64,000 bases of DNA from Mariniphaga anaerophila (GCF_900129025.1 NZ_FQUM01000002.1:372001-436000); one strand, 5' to 3'. Shown: positions 20,098 to 30,041, counted from the stretch's first letter. The notes: a model not told the origin generated them from the letters alone. Made by a program: numbers and translations.

Positions 20098-21567
20098 ATG
20101 AAATCAAAAATGAAATATGTTGTCCTTACTTTATTAGTCTTTATGCAGTTTTCGTGTAACGACTGGTTGGAATTGATTCCGCCCAGCGGACTAATCAGGG
20201 ACGAGTTTTGGAAGTCGAAGGAAGATGTGGAAGCTGTTTTAATGGCCAGCTACGAGTCGTTTGGGTCCATGGATCGTAACCTGTTTTTATATGGAGAATT
20301 ACGCGCAGACCTGCTTCAGGGCGATGTCAACCAGTCGGACGATGAGCGGAATGTAATGGAGAGCAATATTTATCCGAGTAACTCCTTTGCCAGTTGGTCT
20401 AACCTTTACAAAGTAATTAACTACTGCAACGAGGTAATTAAAAATGCTCCGTTGGTGCAGGGAATCGATAATACTTTTACTGACTTCCAGTTGCGCAGCC
20501 TGGTGTCTGAAGCCGTTTTCCTGCGCAGTTTGGCCTACTTCTATCTTGTGCGTCTTTACCGGGATGTTCCTTTGGTGTTGGATCCGTCAGAAAGTGACGA
20601 TACCGATTTTTATTTGCCGCAAACGCCTGAAGACGCAGTGCTTGAACAAATTGCCGGCGACCTGACAGCAAATCGTGATTTTGCGCCTACCGAGAGTTTC
20701 CCCACCATCGAAGAGAACAAGGGGCGAGCATCTAAAGCGGCATTTGATGCTTTGTTGGCAGAAATTGCCCTGTGGCGTTTTCAATACGAAGAGGCGTTGA
20801 CTCACATTCAGAAGATTGAGCAGAATATTGAGTTTGAAATGATGCCCAGCTCACGGTGGTTCCAGATTTTTTACCCGGGTAATTCGCTGGAGAGTATTTT
20901 TGAGTTTCAGTTTGACGGAAACCGGAATCAGCGCAACAACACTTTTGGCCTGACAGAGCAAAATGCCTATCAGTACGATCCGAGCCAAGCGTCAGTTGAA
21001 ATGTTCGGACGCGAGTTTTCAAAAGAAATTGTACGTGGTGAGGGCGCTACCATTGCAAAAATTGGCGACGATAATTATCTCATCTGGAAATATGTGGGGC
21101 AGTCGCCCGACGGGTTGTCGGTAAGAGCCGGAGCACAACAGTACAGTGCAAACTGGGTTGTTTACCGGCTGGCCGATGTGTTGCTCATGAAAGCGGAAGC
21201 GCTCTCACAACTCGATCGCTACAACGAAGCTTTAACCATTATCAATGAAATTCGTGAGCGTGCAAATGTTCAGCCCGTTTCCATCCCGTTTAACAAGGTC
21301 GCGTTTGAAGATGCCATTTTGGAAGAACGGGCGCTTGAACTTGCATACGAAGGGAAACGCTGGTTCGACCTGCTCCGCATGGGACGGCGCAACAACTTCA
21401 GCCGCAAAAGCAAACTGATTGAGATTATTGTAAGCAATGTTCCATCTACGCAAAAACGAATTTTATCGGCCAAACTTACCAACCCGTCCGGATGGTATCT
21501 GCCGATTCAGAAAGATGAAATAGAGCGTAACAGAAACCTGGTTCAAAACCCGTATTATGATTTTTAG
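20098..21567 (+). CDS. SusD/RagB-family lipoprotein (first pair of FAS1 locus)
   Basis: Substrate-binding lid for the preceding SusC. It has 489 residues from ATG 20098; the upstream TTG at 20089 is less likely. The lipobox is QFSC followed by NDWLELIPPSG. SusD helices are visible: YKVINYCNEVIKNAP, LVSEAVFLRSLAYFYLVRLYRDVPLV, YRLADVLLMKAEALSQLDRY, INEIRERANVQPV, LEERALELAYEGKRWFDLLRMGRR and the closing WYLPIQKDEIERNRNLVQNPYY. It is shorter than the other two SusD proteins of the window. Its stop is one base before the start of the next FAS1 gene, a sign of translational coupling. Confidence 0.95.
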   Translation: MKSKMKYVVLTLLVFMQFSCNDWLELIPPSGLIRDEFWKSKEDVEAVLMASYESFGSMDRNLFLYGELRADLLQGDVNQSDDERNVMESNIYPSNSFASWSNLYKVINYCNEVIKNAPLVQGIDNTFTDFQLRSLVSEAVFLRSLAYFYLVRLYRDVPLVLDPSESDDTDFYLPQTPEDAVLEQIAGDLTANRDFAPTESFPTIEENKGRASKAAFDALLAEIALWRFQYEEALTHIQKIEQNIEFEMMPSSRWFQIFYPGNSLESIFEFQFDGNRNQRNNTFGLTEQNAYQYDPSQASVEMFGREFSKEIVRGEGATIAKIGDDNYLIWKYVGQSPDGLSVRAGAQQYSANWVVYRLADVLLMKAEALSQLDRYNEALTIINEIRERANVQPVSIPFNKVAFEDAILEERALELAYEGKRWFDLLRMGRRNNFSRKSKLIEIIVSNVPSTQKRILSAKLTNPSGWYLPIQKDEIERNRNLVQNPYYDF

Positions 21568-21568
21568 T

Positions 21569-23143
21569 ATGAAAAAGCTAATATATTTTTTGATTTTGGT
21601 GATTGCTGCCGGAACTTTTTCCTGCAACGATCCTGATTTGGAGGCTTCTTTTGAAGATCTGGAAAAGCTGACCATTTACGATTATCTGATGGAAAATGAA
21701 GAGGATTTTTCCAGCTTTATTTCTATTCTGGAAAAGGGCGGTGTGTTAAAAACATTAAGCGCTTATAATCCCAACGGAATAGGGTACACGCTTTTTGCTC
21801 CCAACAACGACGCAATTAATCAGTTTGTAACCGAATCAGATCAGTTTTCGTCGGTTAACGATATTCTAAGCGATGAATCTTATGCTGCTACGTTCAGTCG
21901 TTATCATATTGTAAACGAAGGTGTTCATTCCAACGAGTTTCCGTTTGGTGCATTTTCTGAACAAACACTTTCCGGCGATTACCTCACCGTTAGTTTTGTT
22001 ATTGAAGCCGATACCTCTTACTATAAAATTAATAACCAGGCTGCTGTAAATAAACCAAACATAGAAACCTCCAACGGGTATGTGCACCACCTTGAAGTTG
22101 CGCTAATTCCAATCACTTTTACAAGTTACCAGTGGCTGGAAAACAATGCTGCTTTTTCCATTTTTAAGCAGGCAATTGACTTAACCGGGCTAAAACCGTT
22201 GATTGACTTTAATACAAAAGAGGAAGAAACAAAACAGGCAGTAACTGTTTTGGCCGAGCCCGATTCCATTTACGAAAAGTTCGGTATTTTTTCGGTTGAT
22301 GATTTGGCGGCAGTTGTTAGTCCCAATAATTCAGATTTTACCAATTCGGCAAACGGGTTGTACAATTTTGTAGCCTATCATTTTTTAACGGGCAGCTACT
22401 TTTTAGACGATTTTGTAGATGAAAACACCAACTACAACACCATGTCTGAAATTCCGCTTAACATTAACGGCTTGGGGATTGATATCGAAATTAATCCCGG
22501 AAAAGAAATGTTCGATACCATTGTTCACCAGGTGGGCGACACAACTTTTGTCGATTACGTGGGCGTTCTTTACGACGAAAGCAATGTGATTACCCAAAGC
22601 GGAGCCATTCATTTCATTAATCAGTTAATGAAACAACAGGCTCCGTCGAGAGCCAATCTTACTTACCAATTTTACGAAGAGCCTGTTATAATGGAATTCT
22701 ACCAGGAAGGAGAAGGAAGCTTCCCCATTGAAGACCCCGAGTCGTTGACAAAAATAGAATATTCGGGTTCTGACCTTTCCTACGAAATTATTAAAGAAGA
22801 TGGCGAAGAAATAACCAATGCTTGGAATAATGATTACCTGATTCTCGATGGCGATTTTACAATCTCTTACACCACTCCGCAAATTGTGGCCGGCAGGTAC
22901 ACCGTGTTTCTGGGGGCAGAGGCGTTTAACGACGAAAATGCGTTGGTGGAAGTGTTTATTGACGGGAAGAAAATTGGCGGGTTGATTGATTTAACCACGC
23001 TCGGAACTGAAGACAGCCCGTTCCAGCAAATCAAACTTGGGAATGTGGATTTTAAAAGCTATGCGCCCCATAAAATAGAAATCAGGCCTTTAATACCGGG
23101 TAGGTTTTTATGGGATTATATACGTTTTGAGATACCAAAATAA
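21569..23143 (+). CDS. Fasciclin (FAS1) lipoprotein with C-terminal beta-sandwich, second of three
   Basis: Predicted outer-membrane lipoprotein of 524 residues. Start at ATG 21569, one base after the SusD stop. The signal peptide ends in TFSC (Cys19). A first FAS1 domain (about 35-180) has GYTLFAPNNDAINQF, SRYHIVNEG and GYVHHLEVALIPI. A second, more divergent FAS1 domain covers about 185-360 (FKQAIDLTGLKPLI, YNFVAYHFL, GAIHFINQLM). The last 160 residues are not FAS1: they read as a beta-sandwich with GRYTVFLGAEAF, VEVFIDGKKIGGL and the closing FLWDYIRFEIPK, like a carbohydrate-binding or concanavalin-type module. The next gene ends in a similar way. The role is probably ligand binding at the SusCD complex; no enzyme motif is seen. 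Confidence 0.83.
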   Translation: MKKLIYFLILVIAAGTFSCNDPDLEASFEDLEKLTIYDYLMENEEDFSSFISILEKGGVLKTLSAYNPNGIGYTLFAPNNDAINQFVTESDQFSSVNDILSDESYAATFSRYHIVNEGVHSNEFPFGAFSEQTLSGDYLTVSFVIEADTSYYKINNQAAVNKPNIETSNGYVHHLEVALIPITFTSYQWLENNAAFSIFKQAIDLTGLKPLIDFNTKEEETKQAVTVLAEPDSIYEKFGIFSVDDLAAVVSPNNSDFTNSANGLYNFVAYHFLTGSYFLDDFVDENTNYNTMSEIPLNINGLGIDIEINPGKEMFDTIVHQVGDTTFVDYVGVLYDESNVITQSGAIHFINQLMKQQAPSRANLTYQFYEEPVIMEFYQEGEGSFPIEDPESLTKIEYSGSDLSYEIIKEDGEEITNAWNNDYLILDGDFTISYTTPQIVAGRYTVFLGAEAFNDENALVEVFIDGKKIGGLIDLTTLGTEDSPFQQIKLGNVDFKSYAPHKIEIRPLIPGRFLWDYIRFEIPK

Positions 23144-23157
23144 AAAATTGGAGAAAG

Positions 23158-24699
23158 ATGAAATTGACTTCAGGTATATATGCGGTGATTTTCCTTTTGT
23201 TGCTCTTTTCGTGTACAAAAGAGTGGGAGGATCATTACGATGTTTATGGCGAAACCGTTGACCAGAATTTTTGGGAAGCCATGTCGGCTGACAACCGGGT
23301 TTCGGAATTTGTAAAAATTCTGAAGGAATTTAAATACGACACCCTGTTTCAGAGCGATATGCCATACACCGTATTTGCGCCGTCAAATAGTGCATTGTCT
23401 CAGTTTGCAGGCGAAGGAAGCATCGATACTACTTTGTTGAACTATCATATTGCAACGCATTTTATTCAGTCCGGAAGCATTCCCGCTAAACGAAAAGTAC
23501 AAACACTGTCAAGAAAATATGCCTTGTTTGCAAGGGATGGCAATAAAGTGACTCTGGATGGTATTGCGTTAACACAGGAAAGTCCGTTGTACCGGAACGG
23601 AAAATATTTTGTGCTCGACGAAGTTGCCAAACCACTGGCAAATCTCTACGAATATTTTGTAGTAAACAACCCTGTTTTAAGAGATTATATCGATGGACAG
23701 GATTCCATTATTCTTGACCGTGAACGAAGCAAACCCATCGGTTTTGATGAAAATGGAAACACCATTTACGATTCGGTAAAAATTGTATACAACAAGTTTG
23801 AAGCGAAATATTTTCCGGTGAGCGAGGAGTTGAGAAACTATTCGGCGACCATTGTTTTTCCCAAAAAAGATGATTATGAAAGTGCCCTGACGGATATGGC
23901 GCTGGCAATGAATATTCCGTCTTATAACGATTACAGCGACATTCCTATTGAATGGCAGGAAGATGTTTTGCTGCCGCATTTGCTGGATCAGGGCGTTTTT
24001 CTGAACATGCTGGAACCCGAGGAATTTATCTGGAAAACGGAAGAAGATACACTTAAACTTCAAAATATTTTGGGCGACAGTATTCAGATTTTATATAAAC
24101 CGATAGAAAAAACCATTTGCAGCAACGGTTACGCATACAATTACGAAAGCTTTGTAATTCCCGATTCTCTGTATTCCGGATCATCTAAATACGAAGCCGA
24201 GTGGCTGCTCGATGAAACAGGGATTAACCGTTATGCCTGGTACGACTTTGTGAAAGTCAGCAGCTCGGCAACCTATTCTCCGTTGCAGGAATACATCAGT
24301 ACCGCGTCAAACGACAGCATCATCCGGATATTGTTTACCAAAGGCTACCAGGGAACTTACTCTGTAGAATTTTTAACGAAAAGCGTTTTCCCGAGAAAAT
24401 ACGCCATGGAAGTGGCCACGCACATGGATGTGGGAGGTGTTTACGATATTTATGTAAACGACGAGCTGGTTAAAACTTTTGATTATTACGATTTTATAAG
24501 GTATCGCGGAGTTATTCCGAGTGTTATTCCCGGTAAAAGGTACATTCCCAAAGGCCGGTTCAACAGTTTCGATATGGTTGTTGACAACATTCCGGAGTAC
24601 AGCAGGGTGAAAGTCAAAATTGTGTACAAAGGCCCGAGTAGCGGATTATCATCCAACGGGCTTGTTTTGGATTACATTGATTTTATCCCGTTTAATTGA
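23158..24699 (+). CDS. Fasciclin (FAS1) lipoprotein with C-terminal beta-sandwich, third of three
   Basis: Predicted outer-membrane lipoprotein of 513 residues, 14 bp after its FAS1 neighbour. The signal peptide ends in LFSC (Cys19) followed by TKEWEDHY. One clear FAS1 domain covers about 35-165 (VSEFVKILKEFKYDT, PYTVFAPSNSALSQF, LNYHIATHFI, GKYFVLDEVAKPL). The middle region is diverged. The C-terminal part (about 345-513) is a beta-rich module with YAMEVATHMDVGGVYDIYV and the ending SNGLVLDYIDFIPFN, which resembles the FLWDYIRFEIP ending of the preceding protein. The two are probably paralogues that have diverged in the FAS1 part. No catalytic residues are apparent, and the substrate is unknown. 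Confidence 0.82.
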   Translation: MKLTSGIYAVIFLLLLFSCTKEWEDHYDVYGETVDQNFWEAMSADNRVSEFVKILKEFKYDTLFQSDMPYTVFAPSNSALSQFAGEGSIDTTLLNYHIATHFIQSGSIPAKRKVQTLSRKYALFARDGNKVTLDGIALTQESPLYRNGKYFVLDEVAKPLANLYEYFVVNNPVLRDYIDGQDSIILDRERSKPIGFDENGNTIYDSVKIVYNKFEAKYFPVSEELRNYSATIVFPKKDDYESALTDMALAMNIPSYNDYSDIPIEWQEDVLLPHLLDQGVFLNMLEPEEFIWKTEEDTLKLQNILGDSIQILYKPIEKTICSNGYAYNYESFVIPDSLYSGSSKYEAEWLLDETGINRYAWYDFVKVSSSATYSPLQEYISTASNDSIIRILFTKGYQGTYSVEFLTKSVFPRKYAMEVATHMDVGGVYDIYVNDELVKTFDYYDFIRYRGVIPSVIPGKRYIPKGRFNSFDMVVDNIPEYSRVKVKIVYKGPSSGLSSNGLVLDYIDFIPFN

Positions 24700-24909
24700 A
24701 TTGAAAACAGATGACGATAAAAAAAGGAGCAAGGATTTTTGTGGTAACAGTTAGTATGTAAGATGAAAAATAGTTTCAACATAACATCTTTTTATTGCAA
24801 CAATAAATTGTTTGTAATGAACCGGAAAAAACCAGACAGTAGAGCCGTCCTCTTTTCGCGGAATGTATTCTCCCCGGGGTTGGCTATCTGCAATAAGCAA
24901 AAATACAGC

Positions 24910-27900
24910 ATGAATAACCAGGCATTTTTCACAAAAATTTTGCACGTGCTATTTTGGGGCGCAGTGCTGTTTTTATGGGGATTTAATTCTGCCCGGGCTC
25001 AGGATACACTTCAGGTTCGGGGCAAGGTTTTGAACGAAAACAGTCAGCCTGTATCAAACGTGGCCGTGGGAGTGGAAGGTTCGTTTGAATTGCCTGCTGT
25101 AACAAATGCTGCCGGAGAATTTACCATTAACGTGTTGCTCGGTAACGAGTGGTTAAACATTTCGCCATCGAGCGGATACAAAGAAAAAAGGGTTTTCCTG
25201 AACGACCGGACTGAGATTACCATTTACCTGACCAGCTCCGATATATCGGCCGGAGATGATCCCATTGCCGTGCTTAATCAAACACGCCTCAAAAGAAATA
25301 TGATTTCTACATTTTCGGTTTTGAATACTGACCAGATAAAACAAACACCGGCATTAACTGTCGAGCAGTTTATGCAGGGGCGTGTTTCCGGGTTGTATGT
25401 AATTAACCGGACCGGCGATCCGGCCGGCGGGGCAGCCACCTTTTTGCGCGGGGTAAATTCGTTGAATGCTTCCAACGAGCCGTTTTATGTGGTGGACGGT
25501 ATTCCGGTTTCGTCAATGGGAGTGTTTAACTCAATCCTCGACGGTTTTTCGTACAACTCGCTGCTGTCACTTAATAACCTCGATATTTCGAAAGTAACCG
25601 TAATTAAAGATCCACTTTTGCTTGCAGCCTACGGCTCGAAAGCTTCTAACGGGTTGGTGATAATTGAAACACTCGACCCCAGCGCTACTCAAACAGTAAT
25701 AGATCTCGATTTACGAAGTGGTTATTCGCTGGCTCCATCAAACCAGATTCCGCAGTTGAGTGCAGGCCAGCACAAAACACTGGCAAGCGAAGTGCTTTTC
25801 TCGTCGGGCAAGCAGGAAGAGTGGATTCGGGAAGAGTACCCTAACCTGTTTTTAACGCCTAGAAGTGAGCGGTGGAAAGATTATCAGCACAACACAAAAT
25901 GGCAGGACATTATTTTTAACAACGCCTTTTTTTCAAATCTGAATGTGAATGTTAAGGGCGGTGACGAAATTGCGCGGTACGGCCTTTCGTTTGGGTACAT
26001 GAATGCGGACGGAATAATTCGAAACACCGGGTATGACGGTTACAATCTCCGCTTTGTCAGCCGCTTGAATATTTTTCAATGGTTAAAAATGAATGCCGGC
26101 GTTTCCATGAGTTATAACCTGTCGCAACTGAAAGAGTCTGGAAAACTGTCGGCAACTAATCCCATTCTTACGAGCCTTGGAAAATCGCCGATGCTGAATC
26201 CTTTTCGATACGACGAAGAAGGACGGGAGCTGAATACGCTGGCGCCGGTGGATGAGTTGGGAGTAAGTAACCCGCAGGCAGTAATCGATAATTACGAAGC
26301 CAAAAATAGTAATTTTCATTTTATTTCAACATTGGGGTTCGAAGCAGATTTGAAAGAGAACCTGGTAATTAATACCAATTTCGGATTGACCTACAATGTG
26401 TTGAAAGAATTGATTTTTATGCCAAATCAGGGAATGGAGCTTTATTATAATCGCGAAGCAATTAATGTGTCCAAAGGCTCGAATAACAGCTTATCGTCAT
26501 TTTACAACAACACCTACCTGAAGTTTGAAAAACAGATTGGAAACGATCATCACATCACCTCAAATACCGGGGTTAACTTAATGACAAACGATTATGAATA
26601 CGATTGGGGTTTGACAAAAAATGCGCACGAAAACGACCAGTACCGCATGTTACAGGACGGAACCAACAGTTTGCGCGAAATTGGAGGAGCCAATCGAAAC
26701 TGGACCTGGCTGTCGTTTTACGAGAATGCAACTTACAGCTATAAAGACAGGTATTTGGCTTCTGTTACTTTGTCGCTCGATGGTTCTTCCAGAGTTGGCG
26801 ACAATGCTGCAAATACAATAAAAATTGGAGGCGTGCCTTTCGGGCTTTTTTACGCAGGAGGGCTTGCCTGGCGACTTTCCGGAGAGCCTTTTATGAATCA
26901 CCTTGCCTGGCTCGAAGAGATGAAATTCAGGGTTTCCTACGGAAGAACAGGAAACGATGATATTGGTGAGGCAAATGCCACCAATTATTACAATGCCGTT
27001 AAATTCCGCGAAACCGTGGGCTTGTTCCCGGCACTGATTCCCAACGACGAGCTGACTTATGAAACTGTTGAGCAGTTAAATGGCGGGTTCGACCTCGCAT
27101 TGTGGGGAAACAGAGTGGCTGCCAGCATCGATGTGTATCAGTCTACAACTGAAAATATGTTGATTTATAATCCGCTTAAAGCCTATTTTGGTTACGATTT
27201 TAGGCCGGAAAACGGAGGAAAGATGCAAAATAACGGCATTGACCTCAGCTTGTTTTTCCGGATTGTTGACCGCCCGTCGTTTAAATGGGATGTTCAGGCA
27301 TCGGTTTCAACCGTAAAAAATCAAGTGCTCGAAATGAAAGGCGGTAAACTTGTTACGGAAATGGAAGGGTTGGAAATTGTAAATATGCCCGGCGAGCAGG
27401 CAAACAGCTTTTACGGATTTGTTTTCGAAGGTGTTTACGCATCTAACCAGGAAGCCCTGGATGCCGGGCTGGTAAACGAGCGGTTAATTGCCTACCAGGG
27501 CGGTGATGCAAAGTTTGCCGATTTGTCGGGGCCAAACGGAACCCCTGATGGTATTATTAACGATTACGATAAAACCGTTTTGGGAGCTTCTTTGCCGGAG
27601 CAGTTTGGCGGAATAAGCAACACTTTTACCTATAAACGGTGGGGATTAAATACGTTCCTGCAGTTTGTGAAGGGAAACGAGGTGTATAATTACATCAGGT
27701 ACAAAAATGAAAGTATGAGCGGACTGGAGAACCAAAGCACCAATGTTTTGAACAGGTGGCAATACGACGGACAGGAAACCGGCGTGCCACGGGCATTGTG
27801 GCAGGATCCAATTGGAAACAGTTCATTCTCTTCGCGCTGGATTGAAGATGGTTCCTATTTCAGGTTGAAAAATATTTCTTTGACGTACACCATTCCAAAC

Positions 27901-28083
27901 GAATTTTTGGCATTCAGAAATGCGCAGTTTTATCTGTCGGCCAGTAATGTGCTCACCGTTTCGAAATACCTTGGGTACGATCCGGAATTTGCTTACTCGT
28001 TTGCGCAAATGGAGCAGGGAATCGACTATGGATTAACGCCACAGCCACGGCAATTTATCGTTGGTGTTAAATTGGGTTTATAA
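24910..28083 (+). CDS. SusC/RagA-family TonB-linked outer-membrane transporter (second pair of FAS1 locus)
   Basis: Second active transporter of the locus. ATG 24910 is chosen (1,057 residues) because it starts a good signal peptide ending at SARA-QD. The frame is open upstream to ATG 24763, which would add 49 non-signal-like residues. It has a carboxypeptidase-regulatory-like domain (about 35-105), the plug with VEQFMQGRVSGLYVINRTGD and LRGVNSLNASNEPFYVVDGI, KDPLLLAAYGSKASNGLVII, and a barrel ending in PRQFIVGVKLGL. The usual EVVVVGYG entry motif of SusC plugs is missing; IAVLNQTRLKR stands in its place. It is a distant paralogue of the SusC at 16832, so the two pairs are not a recent duplication. 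Confidence 0.92.
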   Translation: MNNQAFFTKILHVLFWGAVLFLWGFNSARAQDTLQVRGKVLNENSQPVSNVAVGVEGSFELPAVTNAAGEFTINVLLGNEWLNISPSSGYKEKRVFLNDRTEITIYLTSSDISAGDDPIAVLNQTRLKRNMISTFSVLNTDQIKQTPALTVEQFMQGRVSGLYVINRTGDPAGGAATFLRGVNSLNASNEPFYVVDGIPVSSMGVFNSILDGFSYNSLLSLNNLDISKVTVIKDPLLLAAYGSKASNGLVIIETLDPSATQTVIDLDLRSGYSLAPSNQIPQLSAGQHKTLASEVLFSSGKQEEWIREEYPNLFLTPRSERWKDYQHNTKWQDIIFNNAFFSNLNVNVKGGDEIARYGLSFGYMNADGIIRNTGYDGYNLRFVSRLNIFQWLKMNAGVSMSYNLSQLKESGKLSATNPILTSLGKSPMLNPFRYDEEGRELNTLAPVDELGVSNPQAVIDNYEAKNSNFHFISTLGFEADLKENLVINTNFGLTYNVLKELIFMPNQGMELYYNREAINVSKGSNNSLSSFYNNTYLKFEKQIGNDHHITSNTGVNLMTNDYEYDWGLTKNAHENDQYRMLQDGTNSLREIGGANRNWTWLSFYENATYSYKDRYLASVTLSLDGSSRVGDNAANTIKIGGVPFGLFYAGGLAWRLSGEPFMNHLAWLEEMKFRVSYGRTGNDDIGEANATNYYNAVKFRETVGLFPALIPNDELTYETVEQLNGGFDLALWGNRVAASIDVYQSTTENMLIYNPLKAYFGYDFRPENGGKMQNNGIDLSLFFRIVDRPSFKWDVQASVSTVKNQVLEMKGGKLVTEMEGLEIVNMPGEQANSFYGFVFEGVYASNQEALDAGLVNERLIAYQGGDAKFADLSGPNGTPDGIINDYDKTVLGASLPEQFGGISNTFTYKRWGLNTFLQFVKGNEVYNYIRYKNESMSGLENQSTNVLNRWQYDGQETGVPRALWQDPIGNSSFSSRWIEDGSYFRLKNISLTYTIPNEFLAFRNAQFYLSASNVLTVSKYLGYDPEFAYSFAQMEQGIDYGLTPQPRQFIVGVKLGL

Positions 28084-28102
28084 ACTTTTATTTAGTTGAA
28101 GT

Positions 28103-29959
28103 ATGAAAAAAATGGGAAAATATACCAGGGGCATTCTTTTGATATTTGTCGTTCTGTTGGGTGTTTCATCGTGTAAAGATTTTTTAAACCCCGAGCAGGA
28201 AATAAATATTACTGAAGATAAGCTTTTTGATGACTGGTATGAATACCGTTCCATTGAAATGGGACTTTACGGACTTCAGCAAAAGCTTGTTGAACAGCTG
28301 GTTATTCTGGGAGAACTGCGAGGCGACCTGCTTACCATAACCGAAAATGCTGATGCGGATATGATCGAGATTTATAATTTCAATGTTTCAAAAGAAAACA
28401 AGTATGCTTCTCCAACCAATTTTTTCAAATTGATTTCTGCCTGCAACAATTTTATCAAGGTGCTCGAACGGGAATATCCGGAGGTAACGAATTCGGCAAG
28501 CCCGGTAACCAACTACGATCGGCTTTATGGCGAAGCGCTCTGCATGAGGGCGTGGGCGTATTTCAATGCTGTTCGCATTTACGGCAAAGTGCCTTTTATT
28601 TACGAATCGCTTACCACCATAGAAGAGGTGGAGAGCTTTTTGGCATCCACCACACCTTATGTCGATAGTGTGGACATCAGGTTTTCTCGTGACGGTTATT
28701 ACAACGACACCATTTTTAATAATCCAATTACCCTTGAAAAACAGTATTACGACAAAGAACTTATTATCGATTATTTTACCAACGAATTGGTTGCCAAAGT
28801 AAAGGCAGTTGGGGTAAATCATGCCATCGATAACAACGACAACACCTGGGAAGTGTCTATCTGGAATACGCATGCCATGAATGCTTTGCTGGGGCAAATG
28901 TACCTTACACAGGGCGATTTGGTTAACGCTGCCGGCTATTTTCAGAAAATTACTAACCTGGTAACAGATAATTTTCGTTATCAGTTAGATAACTCTTTTT
29001 CAGGAGGAAACTGGCAAAACATTTTTGTAAATATTGATAACCGGGAACATATTTTTACGTTGTGGTTTAACAAAGCTAACTTTCAGCAAAATAGTTTTCA
29101 AATGATGTTTGACTCCCGGGAACCCAATAAATACATGTTAAAGCCAACCCGGGCTGCCGTTTTGAAATGGGAAACCATTTGGGACAATTATACATTAATA
29201 GAAAATACAGCCATCCCATCGCGCACACGAATAGATGTGCGAGGCACTCCGGGCGACTTTTCGCGCGGTTACGGGGTTTCTTATGCATACACCGTAAATG
29301 GGCAGGCTGTATCTCCGGCACTTATACAAAGCATGCTTTACCTGAAGGCTGAAGATGATTTTAGAACGGCTGAATTACTAACTGCAGATGCAGATACCGT
29401 AGTCTGGAAGTATTCGTTTTACAAAAATATTTTTGACCAGGATGCTGATTTTATTGTTTACCGCGCTGCCGGAATTCATCTGTGGCTGGCCGAAGTATAT
29501 GTTTGGTGGGCGTTTGACCGTGGCAATACGGTGAGTACCTTTACTACCCGGGCGCTGGATATTGTAAACAACGGCGCTCATTATAATATTCAGACAAACC
29601 GCGACCAGCTTGGTGTGCGTGGGCGCGTCGGTTTTGGTGGAAATGTGGACGGAATTAAAGTTGGAAACATCAATTATATTCACGACCCTTTTAGCAACAA
29701 AGTAACAGATTATATTGATTTAACAGGCGATTTGGTGGGGAAACAGTTGTATCTGGAAGAACAAATTTTGGATGAACGCGCAAGGGAACTGGCCTTCGAA
29801 GGAGAACGATTTTACGATTTGATGCGTGTTGCCAGGCGCAGAAATGATCCTTCGTTTCTGGCTGAAAAGGTTTCCAGTAAATTTCAGGAAGGGAAAAGGG
29901 AAGAGATTTATACCCTTTTGTTGGACGAAAACAATTGGTACATTAACTATTTCGATTGA
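28103..29959 (+). CDS. SusD/RagB-family lipoprotein (second pair of FAS1 locus)
   Basis: Lid partner of the preceding SusC, 19 bp downstream of it. It has 618 residues. The signal peptide ends in VSSC (Cys24) followed by KDFLNPEQ. SusD helices are visible as FFKLISACNNFIKVLEREYPE, LYGEALCMRAWAYFNAVRIYGKVPFI, YRAAGIHLWLAEVYVWW and LDERARELAFEGERFYDLMRVARR. It carries a long insert (about 165-215) relative to the first SusD. It is the last gene of the locus; a strong terminator lies 50 bp downstream. The substrate is unknown. Confidence 0.93.
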   Translation: MKKMGKYTRGILLIFVVLLGVSSCKDFLNPEQEINITEDKLFDDWYEYRSIEMGLYGLQQKLVEQLVILGELRGDLLTITENADADMIEIYNFNVSKENKYASPTNFFKLISACNNFIKVLEREYPEVTNSASPVTNYDRLYGEALCMRAWAYFNAVRIYGKVPFIYESLTTIEEVESFLASTTPYVDSVDIRFSRDGYYNDTIFNNPITLEKQYYDKELIIDYFTNELVAKVKAVGVNHAIDNNDNTWEVSIWNTHAMNALLGQMYLTQGDLVNAAGYFQKITNLVTDNFRYQLDNSFSGGNWQNIFVNIDNREHIFTLWFNKANFQQNSFQMMFDSREPNKYMLKPTRAAVLKWETIWDNYTLIENTAIPSRTRIDVRGTPGDFSRGYGVSYAYTVNGQAVSPALIQSMLYLKAEDDFRTAELLTADADTVVWKYSFYKNIFDQDADFIVYRAAGIHLWLAEVYVWWAFDRGNTVSTFTTRALDIVNNGAHYNIQTNRDQLGVRGRVGFGGNVDGIKVGNINYIHDPFSNKVTDYIDLTGDLVGKQLYLEEQILDERARELAFEGERFYDLMRVARRRNDPSFLAEKVSSKFQEGKREEIYTLLLDENNWYINYFD

Positions 29960-30007
29960 TATTTGCTACCGGGAATTAAGAAGGTAAGAGTTTGATTTTT
30001 TGAAAGA

Positions 30008-30041
30008 GGCTGTCCATTTAATTTTTGGACAGCTTTTTTTA
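30008..30041 (+). terminator. Terminator closing the FAS1/SusCD locus
   Basis: An 8-bp perfect stem (gctgtcca at 30009-30016, tggacagc at 30026-30033) is followed by seven T. It overlaps the 3' end of the convergent oxyR gene by a few bases. Its sequence resembles the terminator after dps (31549-31580). Confidence 0.82.
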
